From: Salinibacterium sp.
GTDB taxonomy: Bacteria; Actinomycetota; Actinomycetes; Actinomycetales; Microbacteriaceae
NCBI GenBank assembly: GCA_019638845.1
Contig: JAHBSZ010000003.1
Coordinates: forward strand, 434,001-498,000
DNA: 64,000 nucleotides
Direction of reading: 5' to 3'
The notes below the pieces were generated by a model. That model saw nothing but the letters and a program-made list of their open reading frames with translations, did no database searches and was not told the DNA's origin. Made by a program: the position numbers and the translations under genes. Each line of letters starts with the position of its first letter. The first letter of the stretch is position 1. Below are positions 44,156-53,563 of the stretch, in pieces.

Positions 44156-44227
44156 GCGTTGATACTGCCGGGTCATTCTCACCGAAGACTGGCGATGGCA
44201 GTATTCCGATCGAATCTTGGCAGGAGG

Positions 44228-47146
44228 TCAGCGGCCGCCGTAGAAATTCTTCTCGAACACCTGTCGCGCCAACCGGGTGACGCGGAGGTAATCCTCCTCG
44301 AACTGGGAGGCGGCCCCGGGCGGGTACTCCAGCAAGCGCGCGACCCCCTCGAGTTGCGCGCGATCGATGGGGAGCACATCAGATGTCTTGGAGGTCCAGA
44401 GTGTCATCGCCGAGCGCGCTCGGGAGGCGAGAATCCAAGCATCTCTGAGCTTCTTCGCATCCGGAGCGGTCACGAGCCTTTCCTCCTCGGCGGCCGCCAG
44501 CGCCCGAAGGGTTGATGTCGTGCGCAATCCCGCGATATGAGCCCCATGCTGCAACTGAAGCAACTGGACGAACCACTCGACATCGCTGAGCGATCCGCGA
44601 CCGAGTTTGAGATGACGGGCCGGGTCCGCTGCTTGAGGCAGCCGTTCCGCTTCGACACGCGCCTTGATCCGCTTCACCTCGCGCACGTCCTGCTCCGCGA
44701 TCGCCTGTGGGTAACGCATCTCGTCGGCAATCGCGGTGAAGTCACGCAGCACAGACACGTCTCCCACCACAGGTCGAGCCCTCAGCAACGCTTGCGCCTC
44801 CCACGTGAGCGACCAGCGGGCGTAGTAGGCGCGATAGCTTTCGAGCGATCTCACAATCGCACCGTTCTTGCCCTCGGGGCGGAGGTTGATGTCCAGATCC
44901 AGCGGGATGAGGAGGTCCTCCGTGAAGCGCGCGAGCGCATGCACGATCGCCTCGGCCCGCTGCTGAGCCTCGTCGTCGGTCGCGCCGACCGCTCGGTACA
45001 CGTACATCACGTCGGTATCCGACCCGAATCCGAGCTCGGAACCGCCGTACCGCCCCATAGCCACGATGCCGAACTCGATCCCGTCGCCGTAGCGGTGCGC
45101 GAGTGCGAGGGCTCCGCTCAGAACCGCGGTGGTGATATCCGTGAGCGCGAAACCGATCTCCTCGATCGTTGTAATCCCGAGAATGGCGCCGAGCGCGGTG
45201 CGCAACACCTCACGCCGACGACCGGTGCGCAATGCGAGCGCTGCCGCCGCATCATCACCGTCGTAGCGGGCAAGGGTCGCCGCAGACTCCTCGAGCAAGA
45301 GCGGCAGCGGTCGCGGTCGCAACTCCTTTTCGTGCTCCAACCAGGCGGCGGCCTCCGGGATCCGTTCGAACAGGTTGCCGACGAATCTCGATCCGGAGAG
45401 CACTTGGGTGAGTCGTTGGGCAGCGCCCGATGAATCGCGCAGCATCCGAAGGAACCAGTAGGCCTCCCCCAAGTCGTCACTGAGGCGACGGAATGCGAGC
45501 AGCCCAAAATCGGGATCAGCACCTTCAGCGAACCACTCGAGCATGACCGGAAGCAGATTCCGCTGGATGCTCGCCCTCCGCGACACTCCCCCCGTCAGTG
45601 CGCCGATGTGCTTGAGCGCGCCTCTCGGGTCACGGAATCCGATTGCCGCGAGTCGTGCTTCCGCCTGCGCGCTCGACAGGGCGATTCCGCCATCTGGCAG
45701 CGCAGCGACCGCCGACAACAACGGGCGATAGAACAAGCGCTCGTGTAGTCGGCGCACAGCTTGTTTGGTTCGCTGCCATTGCTCGGTGAGATCGTTGGCG
45801 CTGGTCGCGAGACCGCTCGCGCGAGCCAGCACGCGAAGCGCTTCCGGCTCGGTGGGCATGAGGTGGGTGCGGCGCAGGCGCGAGAGTTGGAGCCGGTGCT
45901 CGAGAAGGCGCAGGAATCGGTAGTCCCGAGAGAACTCGGCTGCCTCGACGCGCCCGATGTAGCCCTCATCAGCGAGGGCTTGCAAGGCGGGCAATGTTGC
46001 GCGCTGCCGCACCAGCGGATCCGACTGCCCGTGTACAAGCTGGAGGAGTTGGATGGTGAACTCCACATCGCGGAGTCCTCCGGGGCCGAGCTTGAGTTGC
46101 ACGTCGAGCTCGGCACTCGGGATGTTGTCGGTCACGCGCTCGCGCATCCTCTGTACGGAGTCGACGAACCCCTCCCGCGCCGCGCTGGACCAGACCTTGG
46201 GTGCCAGAGCCTCGACATACTGCTGCCCCAGCTCAAGGTCACCTGCCAGCGGTCGTGCTTTGAGAAGCGCCTGGAACTCCCAGCTCTTGGCCCACCGGTC
46301 GTAGTAGGCGAGGTGGCTTTCGAGAGTCCGAACCAGCGCGCCGTCCTTGCCCTCCGGCCGCAGGTTCGCGTCAACCTCCCAGAGCCCGGGTTCCGTGGCG
46401 AGTTCGTTGATGCCCTTCATCGTGAGCATCGCCAACTTCGTACCGATCTCGACTGCCTTGTCGCTGCCTTCCTCCGAGAAGGATTCGACGACGTAAATCA
46501 CATCGACATCGGAAAGGTAGTTGAGTTCACGCGCACCAGACTTGCCCATACCGATGATGGCGAGCCGGGTGTCAGCCACCTCGGATTCCGGATAGTTCAC
46601 GTCCCTGCGCGCGACCGCAAGTGAAGCGTCGAGTGCGGCGCCGGCAAGATCGGCAAGAGCTGCGGCCACTGCGTCCACGACCGCGAGCGGGTCTGGCTGG
46701 GAGAGATCCCACCCCGTGAGCATGGCGAGGTGGTGGCGATAGCGAACCCGCAGCGCGACCCACGCCTCATCACCTTCGAGACCGTCCACGGTCGCGAGCA
46801 GGTCCGCGATATACGTTTCGGAGGTTGGCAGTCCGTTCAGGGGAGACATGAGCGACGAGAGTTCGGACGGGCGACGTTCGAAGAAGTGCCCGAGGCCGCT
46901 CGAGGCACCGAGAACACGGATGAGGCGCGCCGTGGCATCCGGACTTGCTAGGAGCGCTGCGATCTCCTCCGGTGCGCTGTCCCGTAACGACACCAGTAGG
47001 CGCAGTGCCTGATCCGGGTCTGCCGCGGAGGCAAAATGCGGGACGAGATCGGGCGCATCGAGCTCCACCAAACGGGCACTTGTCGCACCGAGCTCGGCAA
47101 AGCCGAGTCTCGCGAGTTCAGTCAGTGTTGTCTGATTGCGGGACAT
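44228..47146 (-). CDS. glnE: Glutamine synthetase adenylyltransferase/deadenylylase
   Basis: A bifunctional enzyme that adds and removes AMP on a tyrosine of GlnA; 972 residues, full length. Two nucleotidyltransferase domains are visible: the N-terminal adenylyl-removing domain (GKSGARELNYLSDVDVIYVV) and the C-terminal adenylyltransferase domain (GRYGGSELGFGSDTDVMYVY), each followed by a helical domain. It starts 23 nt after glnA2, so the two probably share a transcript. The GlnA target tyrosine is intact; GlnA2 lacks it. Confidence 0.95.
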   Translation of the reverse strand: MSRNQTTLTELARLGFAELGATSARLVELDAPDLVPHFASAADPDQALRLLVSLRDSAPEEIAALLASPDATARLIRVLGASSGLGHFFERRPSELSSLMSPLNGLPTSETYIADLLATVDGLEGDEAWVALRVRYRHHLAMLTGWDLSQPDPLAVVDAVAAALADLAGAALDASLAVARRDVNYPESEVADTRLAIIGMGKSGARELNYLSDVDVIYVVESFSEEGSDKAVEIGTKLAMLTMKGINELATEPGLWEVDANLRPEGKDGALVRTLESHLAYYDRWAKSWEFQALLKARPLAGDLELGQQYVEALAPKVWSSAAREGFVDSVQRMRERVTDNIPSAELDVQLKLGPGGLRDVEFTIQLLQLVHGQSDPLVRQRATLPALQALADEGYIGRVEAAEFSRDYRFLRLLEHRLQLSRLRRTHLMPTEPEALRVLARASGLATSANDLTEQWQRTKQAVRRLHERLFYRPLLSAVAALPDGGIALSSAQAEARLAAIGFRDPRGALKHIGALTGGVSRRASIQRNLLPVMLEWFAEGADPDFGLLAFRRLSDDLGEAYWFLRMLRDSSGAAQRLTQVLSGSRFVGNLFERIPEAAAWLEHEKELRPRPLPLLLEESAATLARYDGDDAAAALALRTGRRREVLRTALGAILGITTIEEIGFALTDITTAVLSGALALAHRYGDGIEFGIVAMGRYGGSELGFGSDTDVMYVYRAVGATDDEAQQRAEAIVHALARFTEDLLIPLDLDINLRPEGKNGAIVRSLESYRAYYARWSLTWEAQALLRARPVVGDVSVLRDFTAIADEMRYPQAIAEQDVREVKRIKARVEAERLPQAADPARHLKLGRGSLSDVEWFVQLLQLQHGAHIAGLRTTSTLRALAAAEEERLVTAPDAKKLRDAWILASRARSAMTLWTSKTSDVLPIDRAQLEGVARLLEYPPGAASQFEEDYLRVTRLARQVFEKNFYGGR

Positions 47147-47169
47147 GATGGGGTAGGGCTACGCCAAAA

Positions 47170-48507
47170 TCACAGGATCTCGAGGTTGCTCTCCAGCTCG
47201 TACGGAGTGACTTGGGCGCGGTATTCCTTCCACTCGCGCCGCTTGTTGAGGAGCACGTAGTTGAAGACCTGCTCCCCCAGTGCCTCGGCGACGAGCTCTG
47301 AGTCCTCCATGATCGAGACCGCGTGGTCGAGCGACGCGGGAAGCTGGTTGTAGCCGAGTGCCCGACGCTCAGCGTCGGAGAGTTCCCATACGTTGTCTTC
47401 GGCCTCTGGCGGGAGCTCGTAGCCCTCCTCGATGCCCTTGAGACCCGCCGCAAGCAGAAGTGAGAAAGTCAGGTACGGGTTCGCTGCGGAGTCGATAGCG
47501 CGGTACTCGACACGAGCGCTTTGGCCCTTGGTGGGCTTGTACAGCGGAACGCGAACGAGCGCCGAACGGTTGTTGTGACCCCACGTGACGAAACTCGGCG
47601 CCTCGTCTCCACCCCACAACCGCTTGTAGGAGTTGACGAATTGGTTGGTGACGGCCGTGATCTCCGGCGCGTGCTTCAGCAGTCCGGCAACGAACTGGCG
47701 ACCGATCTTCGAAAGCTGGTAGTGACCCGCCGCATCGAAGAAGGCGTTGCTGTCGCCCTCGAACAGCGACATGTGCGTGTGCATCCCTGAACCGGGCTGA
47801 CCGGAGAGCGGCTTTGGCATGAATGTCGCATAGACACCCTGCTCGATCGCCACCTCCTTGACCACCGTGCGGAAGGTCATGATGTTGTCAGCCGTCGTCA
47901 GCGCATCGGCATAGCGAAGATCGATCTCGTTCTGACCGGGACCGGCCTCATGGTGGCTGAACTCAACCGAGATACCGAGGTCTTCGAGCATGCGAACGGA
48001 ACGGCGACGGAAGTCGTGCGCGGTGCCGCCGGGAACGTTGTCGAAGAATCCCGCCGAGTCGACGGGCTCCGGGCGGCCGCCCTTGAGCTTCGAGGACTTG
48101 AGCAGGTAGAACTCGATCTCGGGGTGCGTGTAGAACGTGAATCCGCGGTCCGCAGCCTTCGCGAGCGCGCGCTTGAGTACGTTTCGGGGGTCGGATGCCG
48201 AGGGCTGGCCGTCAGGCGTCGTGATGTCGCAGAACATGCGCGCGGTGGGGTCGATCTCACCGCGCCACGGCAGGATCTGGAACGTTGTGGGATCCGGATG
48301 CGCAAGCATGTCGGCTTCGTAGGCCCTGGTGAAACCTTCGATCGCCGAGCCGTCGAAGCCGAGCCCCTCGGCAAACGCACCCTCGACCTCGGCGGGCGCG
48401 ATGGCGACGCTCTTGAGCGTGCCCACGACATCGGTGAACCAGAGTCGAATGAACTTGATGCCCCGCTCTTCGATCGTACGTAGAACGAAGTCGCGCTGCT
48501 TGTCCAT
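47170..48507 (-). CDS. glnA2: Glutamine synthetase-like protein, GlnA2 type
   Basis: A 445-residue type I glutamine synthetase homologue, shorter than GlnA. Motifs: FTDVVGTLKSV, FDGSAIEGF, HPEIEFYLL, GSGMHTHMSLFEGD and NRSALVRVP. The adenylylation-site segment reads EDNVWELSDAE, with Trp instead of Tyr, so GlnE should not modify it. ATG 48507 has GAGGAG 4 nt upstream; a TTG just before it is less likely. No GlnR box is seen in its 72-bp upstream gap. It may be a true synthetase or a related gamma-glutamyl ligase. Confidence 0.93.
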   Translation of the reverse strand: MDKQRDFVLRTIEERGIKFIRLWFTDVVGTLKSVAIAPAEVEGAFAEGLGFDGSAIEGFTRAYEADMLAHPDPTTFQILPWRGEIDPTARMFCDITTPDGQPSASDPRNVLKRALAKAADRGFTFYTHPEIEFYLLKSSKLKGGRPEPVDSAGFFDNVPGGTAHDFRRRSVRMLEDLGISVEFSHHEAGPGQNEIDLRYADALTTADNIMTFRTVVKEVAIEQGVYATFMPKPLSGQPGSGMHTHMSLFEGDSNAFFDAAGHYQLSKIGRQFVAGLLKHAPEITAVTNQFVNSYKRLWGGDEAPSFVTWGHNNRSALVRVPLYKPTKGQSARVEYRAIDSAANPYLTFSLLLAAGLKGIEEGYELPPEAEDNVWELSDAERRALGYNQLPASLDHAVSIMEDSELVAEALGEQVFNYVLLNKRREWKEYRAQVTPYELESNLEIL

Positions 48508-48579
48508 CAAGCTCCTCTGTCAGGGTTCGACAATGCCACAGGCATCACCTCCAAGGTTACCCGTAGTTAGACTTGCGCC

Positions 48580-49419
48580 ATGAGCGACACCGCCGCCGCA
48601 GCGGCAGCACAGGCAAACCTCAAACGCGTTCGCACTAGGCACTTTCAGAGCGCCAAGGAGAACGGCATCAAGATCACCGGCCTCACGAGTTACGACCAAC
48701 TCACCGCCGGCATCTTCGACGAAGCGGGGATCGACTTTCTGCTCGTCGGCGATTCGGCGGGAAACAACGTCTACGGCTACGACACGACGCTGCCGGTGTC
48801 GATCGATGATCTGATCCCTCTCGCCCGCGCGGTCGCTGGCGCGGTCTCGCGCGCCTTCGTCGTCGCCGACATGCCGTTCGGCTCGTACGAAACGGGTGCG
48901 GATGAAGCGCTGCACACCGCATTCCGCTTCATGAAGGAAACCGGCGCTCATGCCGTCAAGCTCGAGGGCGGCGTTCGCAGTGCCGAGCAGATCCGCCGCA
49001 TCGTGAGTGCGGGCATTCCCCTCATGGCGCACATCGGGTTCACCCCGCAGAGCGAGCACGGACTCGGCGGGCACGTCATCCAGGGTCGCGGCGATCAGAT
49101 CGACCAGCTTCTCGCGGACGCGCACGCCGTCGAGGATGCCGGCGCGTTCGCGGTGGTGCTCGAGATGGTTCCAGCGGATGCCGCAGCACGGGTCACCGAA
49201 GAACTCCGCATCCCGACCATCGGTGTCGGCGCGGGCCCGCACGTCGATGGGCAGCTCCTCGTCTGGACCGACTGGGCCGGATTCACCAAGGGCCGCATCC
49301 CCAAGTTCGTCAAGCAGTACGCAAACCTGCGCCAGACCCTGACCGATGCCGTAACCGAATACCGTGGCGATGTCGCGGACGGAGCGTATCCCGGCCCCGA
49401 GCACTCGTACGAGGGCTAG
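48580..49419 (+). CDS. panB: 3-methyl-2-oxobutanoate hydroxymethyltransferase
   Basis: First committed step of pantothenate synthesis, 279 residues. PanB motifs are intact: GIKITGLTSYDQLTAGIFDE, LLVGDSAGNNVYGYDTTLPV, AVKLEGG, MAHIGFTPQS and the loop VGAGPHVDGQLLVW. TAGACT ends 6 nt before the ATG with no ribosome-binding site, so it is probably leaderless. Divergent from glnA2; the DUF72 gene follows 6 nt after the stop. Confidence 0.95.
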   Translation: MSDTAAAAAAQANLKRVRTRHFQSAKENGIKITGLTSYDQLTAGIFDEAGIDFLLVGDSAGNNVYGYDTTLPVSIDDLIPLARAVAGAVSRAFVVADMPFGSYETGADEALHTAFRFMKETGAHAVKLEGGVRSAEQIRRIVSAGIPLMAHIGFTPQSEHGLGGHVIQGRGDQIDQLLADAHAVEDAGAFAVVLEMVPADAAARVTEELRIPTIGVGAGPHVDGQLLVWTDWAGFTKGRIPKFVKQYANLRQTLTDAVTEYRGDVADGAYPGPEHSYEG

Positions 49420-49425
49420 CCCACG

Positions 49426-50280
49426 GTGAGCGGTCGGGCGGTTGTCGGCATGGCCGGCTGGGTCTATCCCGACTGGCGCGGCACGTTCTATCCGAAGGGG
49501 CTCACCCAGAAGAACGAGTTGCAGTACGCCTCGACCCACGTCACCTCGATCGAACTGAACGGCTCGTTCTATTCACTCCAAAAGCCGACGAGTTGGACGA
49601 ATTGGCGAGATGCAACTCCCGACGAGTTCGTTTTCTCGGTTAAGGCTCCGCGATTCATCACGCACATTCGCAAGCTCGACGACGTGCACGAGCCTCTCGC
49701 GAACTTCTTCGCCTCGGGCATCCTTTCCCTCGGTGCCAAGCTCGGCGCGGTGATGTGGCAGCTTCCCCCCTCGCTCGCGTTCGATGCCACCCTGATCGAG
49801 CAGTTTCTCGCCCAACTCCCCCACACCACGACCGAAGCCGTCGCTCTCGCCCGGCTTCGCGGTGCACGGATGTCCGGGCGCGAGTACCTCGACACCGACG
49901 CCGACCGTCCGGTGCGCCACGCGCTTGAGGTGCGACACCACAGTTTTGACACGCCCGAGTTCATCGCACTGCTGGAGAAGCACCGTGTCGCCGCCGTGCT
50001 CGGCGAGAACGCCGGCAAGTGGCCCATGATCGACGCGACGACCTCCGATTTTCGATACGCGCGGCTGCACGCCGACGAAGTCATGCGCGAGGGCGGTGTC
50101 TACGACGACGCCGCCATCGAAGAGTGGGCGCAGCGCATCGAGAGTTGGCTCGACGATGGCCTCGACGCGTACGTGTATTTCGACAACGACACCAAGGTGC
50201 GTGCGCCGATCGACGCGATGAGCCTTATCGAGCGGCTCACCTACGACCCGGACGACACGCCCGGAATCTTCAGCCTTTAG
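49426..50280 (+). CDS. DUF72 family protein
   Basis: A 284-residue TIM-barrel-like DUF72 protein: VGMAGWVYPDWRGTFYPKG at the N-terminus, EFVFSVKAPRFITH, and FRYARLHADE near the C-terminus. Function is not established; some are proposed to bind nucleic acid or metal. GTG start, 6 nt after panB, so probably co-transcribed. Confidence 0.88.
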   Translation: MSGRAVVGMAGWVYPDWRGTFYPKGLTQKNELQYASTHVTSIELNGSFYSLQKPTSWTNWRDATPDEFVFSVKAPRFITHIRKLDDVHEPLANFFASGILSLGAKLGAVMWQLPPSLAFDATLIEQFLAQLPHTTTEAVALARLRGARMSGREYLDTDADRPVRHALEVRHHSFDTPEFIALLEKHRVAAVLGENAGKWPMIDATTSDFRYARLHADEVMREGGVYDDAAIEEWAQRIESWLDDGLDAYVYFDNDTKVRAPIDAMSLIERLTYDPDDTPGIFSL

Positions 50281-50289
50281 CCGCGTTCT

Positions 50290-50460
50290 CTAGTCGTCGG
50301 CGGCTTCCTCGGCCGCCCACTTGCGAGCGCGCTCGGCGATGATTTCGGGAGCGCGTGCCGCATCCTCGCGTGATGCGAAGGGTCCGTCACGATCGAGCCC
50401 TAGCGACTGCGGTCCCTCTTCGACAGCACCGGTCTTGTTGTTGTACCACCACTCGGTCAT
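50290..50460 (-). CDS. Small conserved actinobacterial protein (annotated SPOR-domain-like elsewhere)
   Basis: A 56-residue protein reading MTEWWYNNKTGAVEEGPQS, then a DRDGPFASREDAARAPE stretch and a charged helix ending EEAADD. The pattern WWYNxxTGxVEEG with a C-terminal helix recurs in actinobacterial short proteins. CGGAGG lies 6 nt before the ATG. It is convergent with the DUF72 gene and divergent from map (26-bp gap). No function is known. Confidence 0.8.
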   Translation of the reverse strand: MTEWWYNNKTGAVEEGPQSLGLDRDGPFASREDAARAPEIIAERARKWAAEEAADD

Positions 50461-50486
50461 GTAAGCCTCCGTCTAGAATCAAGACT

Positions 50487-51371
50487 ATGCCTCGGGACGA
50501 ACAGGGACACCTCGTCCCCGGACGAGTCTCCCCCGCACTCCCCATTCCCGCGAAGATCACCCGCCCGGAGTATGTCGGTCGACCGGGTCCTCGTGAGTTC
50601 ACCGGGTCTGATGTCTATTCCCCCGAGCACATCGAACTCATCCGTGAGTCGGGCCGCATCGCCGCCCAAGCTATCGAGGTCGTGGGTGCGGCGATCCGGC
50701 CCGGTATCACGACCAATGATCTCGATGTGATCGCGCACGAGTTCATCATCGGCCACGACGCCTACCCGTCGACGGTGGGCTATCGCGGCTACCCGAAGTC
50801 GGTGTGCACGAGCCTCAACGAGGTCATCTGTCACGGCATCCCCGATGACACCGTCCTCGAAGACGGCGACATTATCAACCTCGACATCACCGCCTTCAAG
50901 AATGGCGTGCACGGAGACCTCAACAAGACGTTCATCGTCGGTACCGCTACTCCGGAGGTCACGGCGCTCGTCGAGCGGACGCAGGAAGCCCTCACGCGGG
51001 GCATCAAGGCCGTTGCTCCGGGCCGTCAGATCAACGTCATCGGCAGGGCCATCGAGTCCTACGCTCGTCGGTTCGGGTACGGCGTCGTTCGCGACTTCAC
51101 CGGCCACGGCGTTGGCGCCGCGTTCCACTCCGGGCTCATCGTGCCCCACTACGACGCGGCCCCCAACTTCGACACGGTCATGGAGGTAGGCATGGTGTTC
51201 ACCATCGAGCCCATGCTCACCATCGGCACTCCTGAACACCCCGGATCCATCACCTGGGACCAGTGGGACGACGACTGGACTGTCACCACCAAAGACAAGA
51301 CCTGGACCGCACAGTTCGAGCACACCCTCGTGGTGACCGAGCGCGGCGCCGACATCCTCACCCTCCCGTAA
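50487..51371 (+). CDS. map: Type I methionine aminopeptidase
   Basis: Removes initiator methionine, 294 residues. It has the extended N-terminus of the actinobacterial type (MPRDEQGHLVPGRVSPALPI). Metal ligands: NLDITAFKNGVHGDLNKTF, GHGVGAAFHSG and IEPMLTIG. TAGAAT ends 7 nt before the ATG, suggesting a leaderless message; a longer in-frame reading is rejected. Confidence 0.95.
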   Translation: MPRDEQGHLVPGRVSPALPIPAKITRPEYVGRPGPREFTGSDVYSPEHIELIRESGRIAAQAIEVVGAAIRPGITTNDLDVIAHEFIIGHDAYPSTVGYRGYPKSVCTSLNEVICHGIPDDTVLEDGDIINLDITAFKNGVHGDLNKTFIVGTATPEVTALVERTQEALTRGIKAVAPGRQINVIGRAIESYARRFGYGVVRDFTGHGVGAAFHSGLIVPHYDAAPNFDTVMEVGMVFTIEPMLTIGTPEHPGSITWDQWDDDWTVTTKDKTWTAQFEHTLVVTERGADILTLP

Positions 51372-51389
51372 CGCACGAAGGACACCACC

Positions 51390-52133
51390 ATGGCAAAGGC
51401 GCTCGGCATCGATATCGGCGGCACGGGCATCAAAGGTGCCCTCGTCGACACTGCCACCGGTGAACTACTCACCGATCGCATCAAGCTCGCCACTCCGGAC
51501 GGCGGCAGTCCCGACGACATCATCGCCACGGTCGTTGACCTCATCGCTCAGCTCGGCGGCGTCGAGGACGCCGTGCCATTGGGCGTCTGCTTCCCCGCGA
51601 TCGTCAAGAACGGGCGCACCATGTCGGCGGCAAACGTCTCCAAGAAGTGGATCGGGCTCAAGGCGGAGAAGCTCTTCGAAAAGGCTCTCGGTCGAGACAT
51701 CCATTTCGTCAACGATGCTGATGCTGCCGGCTATGCCGAGGTGCGGTATGGGGCCGCGAAGGACGTGACTGGACTCGTCATCCTCACCACTCTGGGCACC
51801 GGGATCGGTTCCGCCCTCATCTACAACGGTGTACTCATCCCCAATTCCGAGCTCGGGCACCTCGAGATCGACGGCAAAGACGCGGAAAAACGAGCCGCCT
51901 ACTCCGTCAAAGAACGGGACAACCTCGACTGGAAGGACTGGGCGAAGCGCCTTCAGGTGTACTACGAGCACCTCGAACTGCTGTTTTCCCCCGACCTCTT
52001 CATCGTCGGTGGTGGTGTCTCGAAGACCCCGGAGGAATTCTTGCCCCTGCTCACCCTCGACACACCGATTGTGCCCGCCGTGCACCGGAACAACGCTGGG
52101 ATCCTCGGGGCAGCAGCTCTCGCGTCCAACTGA
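51390..52133 (+). CDS. ppgK: Polyphosphate glucokinase
   Basis: A ROK-family kinase that phosphorylates glucose using polyphosphate (and usually ATP), 247 residues. DIGGTGIKGALVD, NDADAAGYAEVRYG and SELGHLEIDGKDAEKRAAYS are typical of actinobacterial PpgK; the last stretch replaces the usual ROK zinc cluster. AAGGA upstream of the ATG. It follows map by 18 nt and precedes the DUF2218 gene. Confidence 0.93.
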   Translation: MAKALGIDIGGTGIKGALVDTATGELLTDRIKLATPDGGSPDDIIATVVDLIAQLGGVEDAVPLGVCFPAIVKNGRTMSAANVSKKWIGLKAEKLFEKALGRDIHFVNDADAAGYAEVRYGAAKDVTGLVILTTLGTGIGSALIYNGVLIPNSELGHLEIDGKDAEKRAAYSVKERDNLDWKDWAKRLQVYYEHLELLFSPDLFIVGGGVSKTPEEFLPLLTLDTPIVPAVHRNNAGILGAAALASN

Positions 52134-52146
52134 TCGGAGGTCGCAC

Positions 52147-52434
52147 ATGTATACCCTCAACTCTCGCGCGGACGTCGTGACGGAGCGCCCCGGTCGCTGG
52201 GCCAAGCAACTGGTGTCGCACCTGAGCAACAAGGTCAGCCACGAGAAGACCGAGCGCGGCGACGAGCTGGCAATCGGCGACGGTCTCGGCGTCGTGATCG
52301 TGGAATCAGGGTCGATCGTGCTTGAGGCTCATGCCGACAGCGCGGAGGACCTGGCACGGGTCGAAGACGTGCTCGGCCGTCACCTCGAACGTTTCGCCGA
52401 GAAAGACGGGCTCAAAGTCACCTGGTCACGATGA
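52147..52434 (+). CDS. DUF2218 family protein
   Basis: A 95-residue protein: RWAKQLVSHLSNKVSHEKT, then GLGVVIVESGSIVLEAHA and DVLGRHLERFAEKDGLKVTW. DUF2218 proteins are common next to siderophore or ppgK genes; function is unknown. GGAGG precedes the ATG. Its 3' end overlaps the convergent methyltransferase gene by 17 nt. A longer in-frame reading through ppgK is rejected. Confidence 0.86.
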   Translation: MYTLNSRADVVTERPGRWAKQLVSHLSNKVSHEKTERGDELAIGDGLGVVIVESGSIVLEAHADSAEDLARVEDVLGRHLERFAEKDGLKVTWSR

Positions 52435-53146
52435 CCACGGTCGTACTGATGCTTGCTGTCAGGCCATAGCCCCGAGCGATTTCTGCCACGAGAGGCGCCT
52501 GCTTCGTGCTCACCTCGGTGAGCAGCGTGCCGCTCGGCGCGAGCCACTGCGCTGCTTCAGCGAGGATGCGACGCACGAGGTCGAGGCCATCCGCTCCCCC
52601 ATCCAGCGCTAGTGAGGGCTCAAAGTCGCGCGCCTCGTGGGGCAAGAGTGCAATCTCGTCCGTCGGAACGTAGGGAGCGACCACGACGATGAGGTCGAAC
52701 ACCACGCCCCGTGGGAGTGCGTCGTAGAGATCGCCCTCGAATACGCGCGACACGTTCTGACGGGCAACAGCGACTGCCACGGAGTCGAGCTCGGTCGAAT
52801 ACAGGTCAGCACCCAGCGCCGCGGCGACGGCGGCGCCTACGGCTCCACTTCCGCAGCACAGGTCGAGCACCGTGCGCCCGCCGCGTGCGACCGCCAGGTC
52901 GACGAGGCGCTCCGTTCGCGGCCGCGGTACGAAGACTCCGGGAGCTACTGCGTAGCGACGTCCAGAGAACTCCGCCCAGCCGAGCACGTGCTCGAGAGGT
53001 AGACCGTCGACACGGAGCTTGATCATGCGCTCGAGTTCGGCGCTGTCGTCGGTCTCCGCAAGGAGGAGCGCTGCCTCATCCTCCGCGAAGACACACCCGG
53101 CGGCCCGAAGACGGAGCACCAGTTCGTCGACACGGTTCCCAGTCAC
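52418..53146 (-). CDS. HemK/PrmC-like SAM-dependent methyltransferase with altered NPPY motif
   Basis: A 242-residue protein of the group annotated as putative protein N5-glutamine methyltransferase. The SAM site VLDLCCGSGAVG is intact, and VPRPRTERLVD matches PrmC. Where family members have NPPY or NAPY, this reads VAPYVPT (residues 156-162): the substrate-contacting Asn is Val. Activity on glutamine is therefore doubtful. GTG 53146 is preferred over GTG 53152 because TAGATT ends 6 nt before it. Divergent from the SRPBCC gene with only 15 bp between starts. Confidence 0.85.
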   Translation of the reverse strand: MTGNRVDELVLRLRAAGCVFAEDEAALLLAETDDSAELERMIKLRVDGLPLEHVLGWAEFSGRRYAVAPGVFVPRPRTERLVDLAVARGGRTVLDLCCGSGAVGAAVAAALGADLYSTELDSVAVAVARQNVSRVFEGDLYDALPRGVVFDLIVVVAPYVPTDEIALLPHEARDFEPSLALDGGADGLDLVRRILAEAAQWLAPSGTLLTEVSTKQAPLVAEIARGYGLTASISTTVVIVTR

Positions 53147-53161
53147 AGGCACAATCTACCT

Positions 53162-53554
53162 ATGGAATCGCAGCACCTGAGCGTGTACATCCGGCGCAGC
53201 GTCGATGACGTCTACGCTTACGCGGCGAACCCGTCGAACCTTCCCGCGTGGGCGGAAGGGCTCTCCTCCGGCATCGAACTCGTGAATGGTGACTGGACGT
53301 CGATCTCGCCCATGGGAAAAGTCATCGTGGAGATGATCGAGCCGAATGACCTAGGCGTTCTCGACCACTGGGTCACAACGTCGGACGGGAGTGTGTTCTA
53401 CAACCCGATGCGAGTTATCGAGGCCGGCCACGGCTGCGAAGTGGTCTTCACCCTGCGCCGCCAACCCGGGATGTCTGACGACAGTTTCGAAACCGACGCG
53501 ATAGCGATAATCACAGACCTGAGCACCCTCAAGGGCATCCTCGAGCGGGGCTAG
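53162..53554 (+). CDS. SRPBCC (START-like) family protein
   Basis: A 130-residue protein with the helix-grip pattern: SVYIRRSVDDVYAYAANPSN at the N-terminus, central strands with VIVEMIEPNDLGVLDHW, and a long C-terminal helix. It would bind a hydrophobic ligand; the ligand is unknown. It starts 15 bp from the divergent methyltransferase and ends about 10 nt before the 3' end of rnpB. Confidence 0.85.
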   Translation: MESQHLSVYIRRSVDDVYAYAANPSNLPAWAEGLSSGIELVNGDWTSISPMGKVIVEMIEPNDLGVLDHWVTTSDGSVFYNPMRVIEAGHGCEVVFTLRRQPGMSDDSFETDAIAIITDLSTLKGILERG

Positions 53555-53563
53555 CGCTGTGAG

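Noticed and set aside
48508..48579. GlnR box in front of glnA2
   Set aside because: GGTAACC occurs once, but no GAAAC partners at 6-bp spacing are present.
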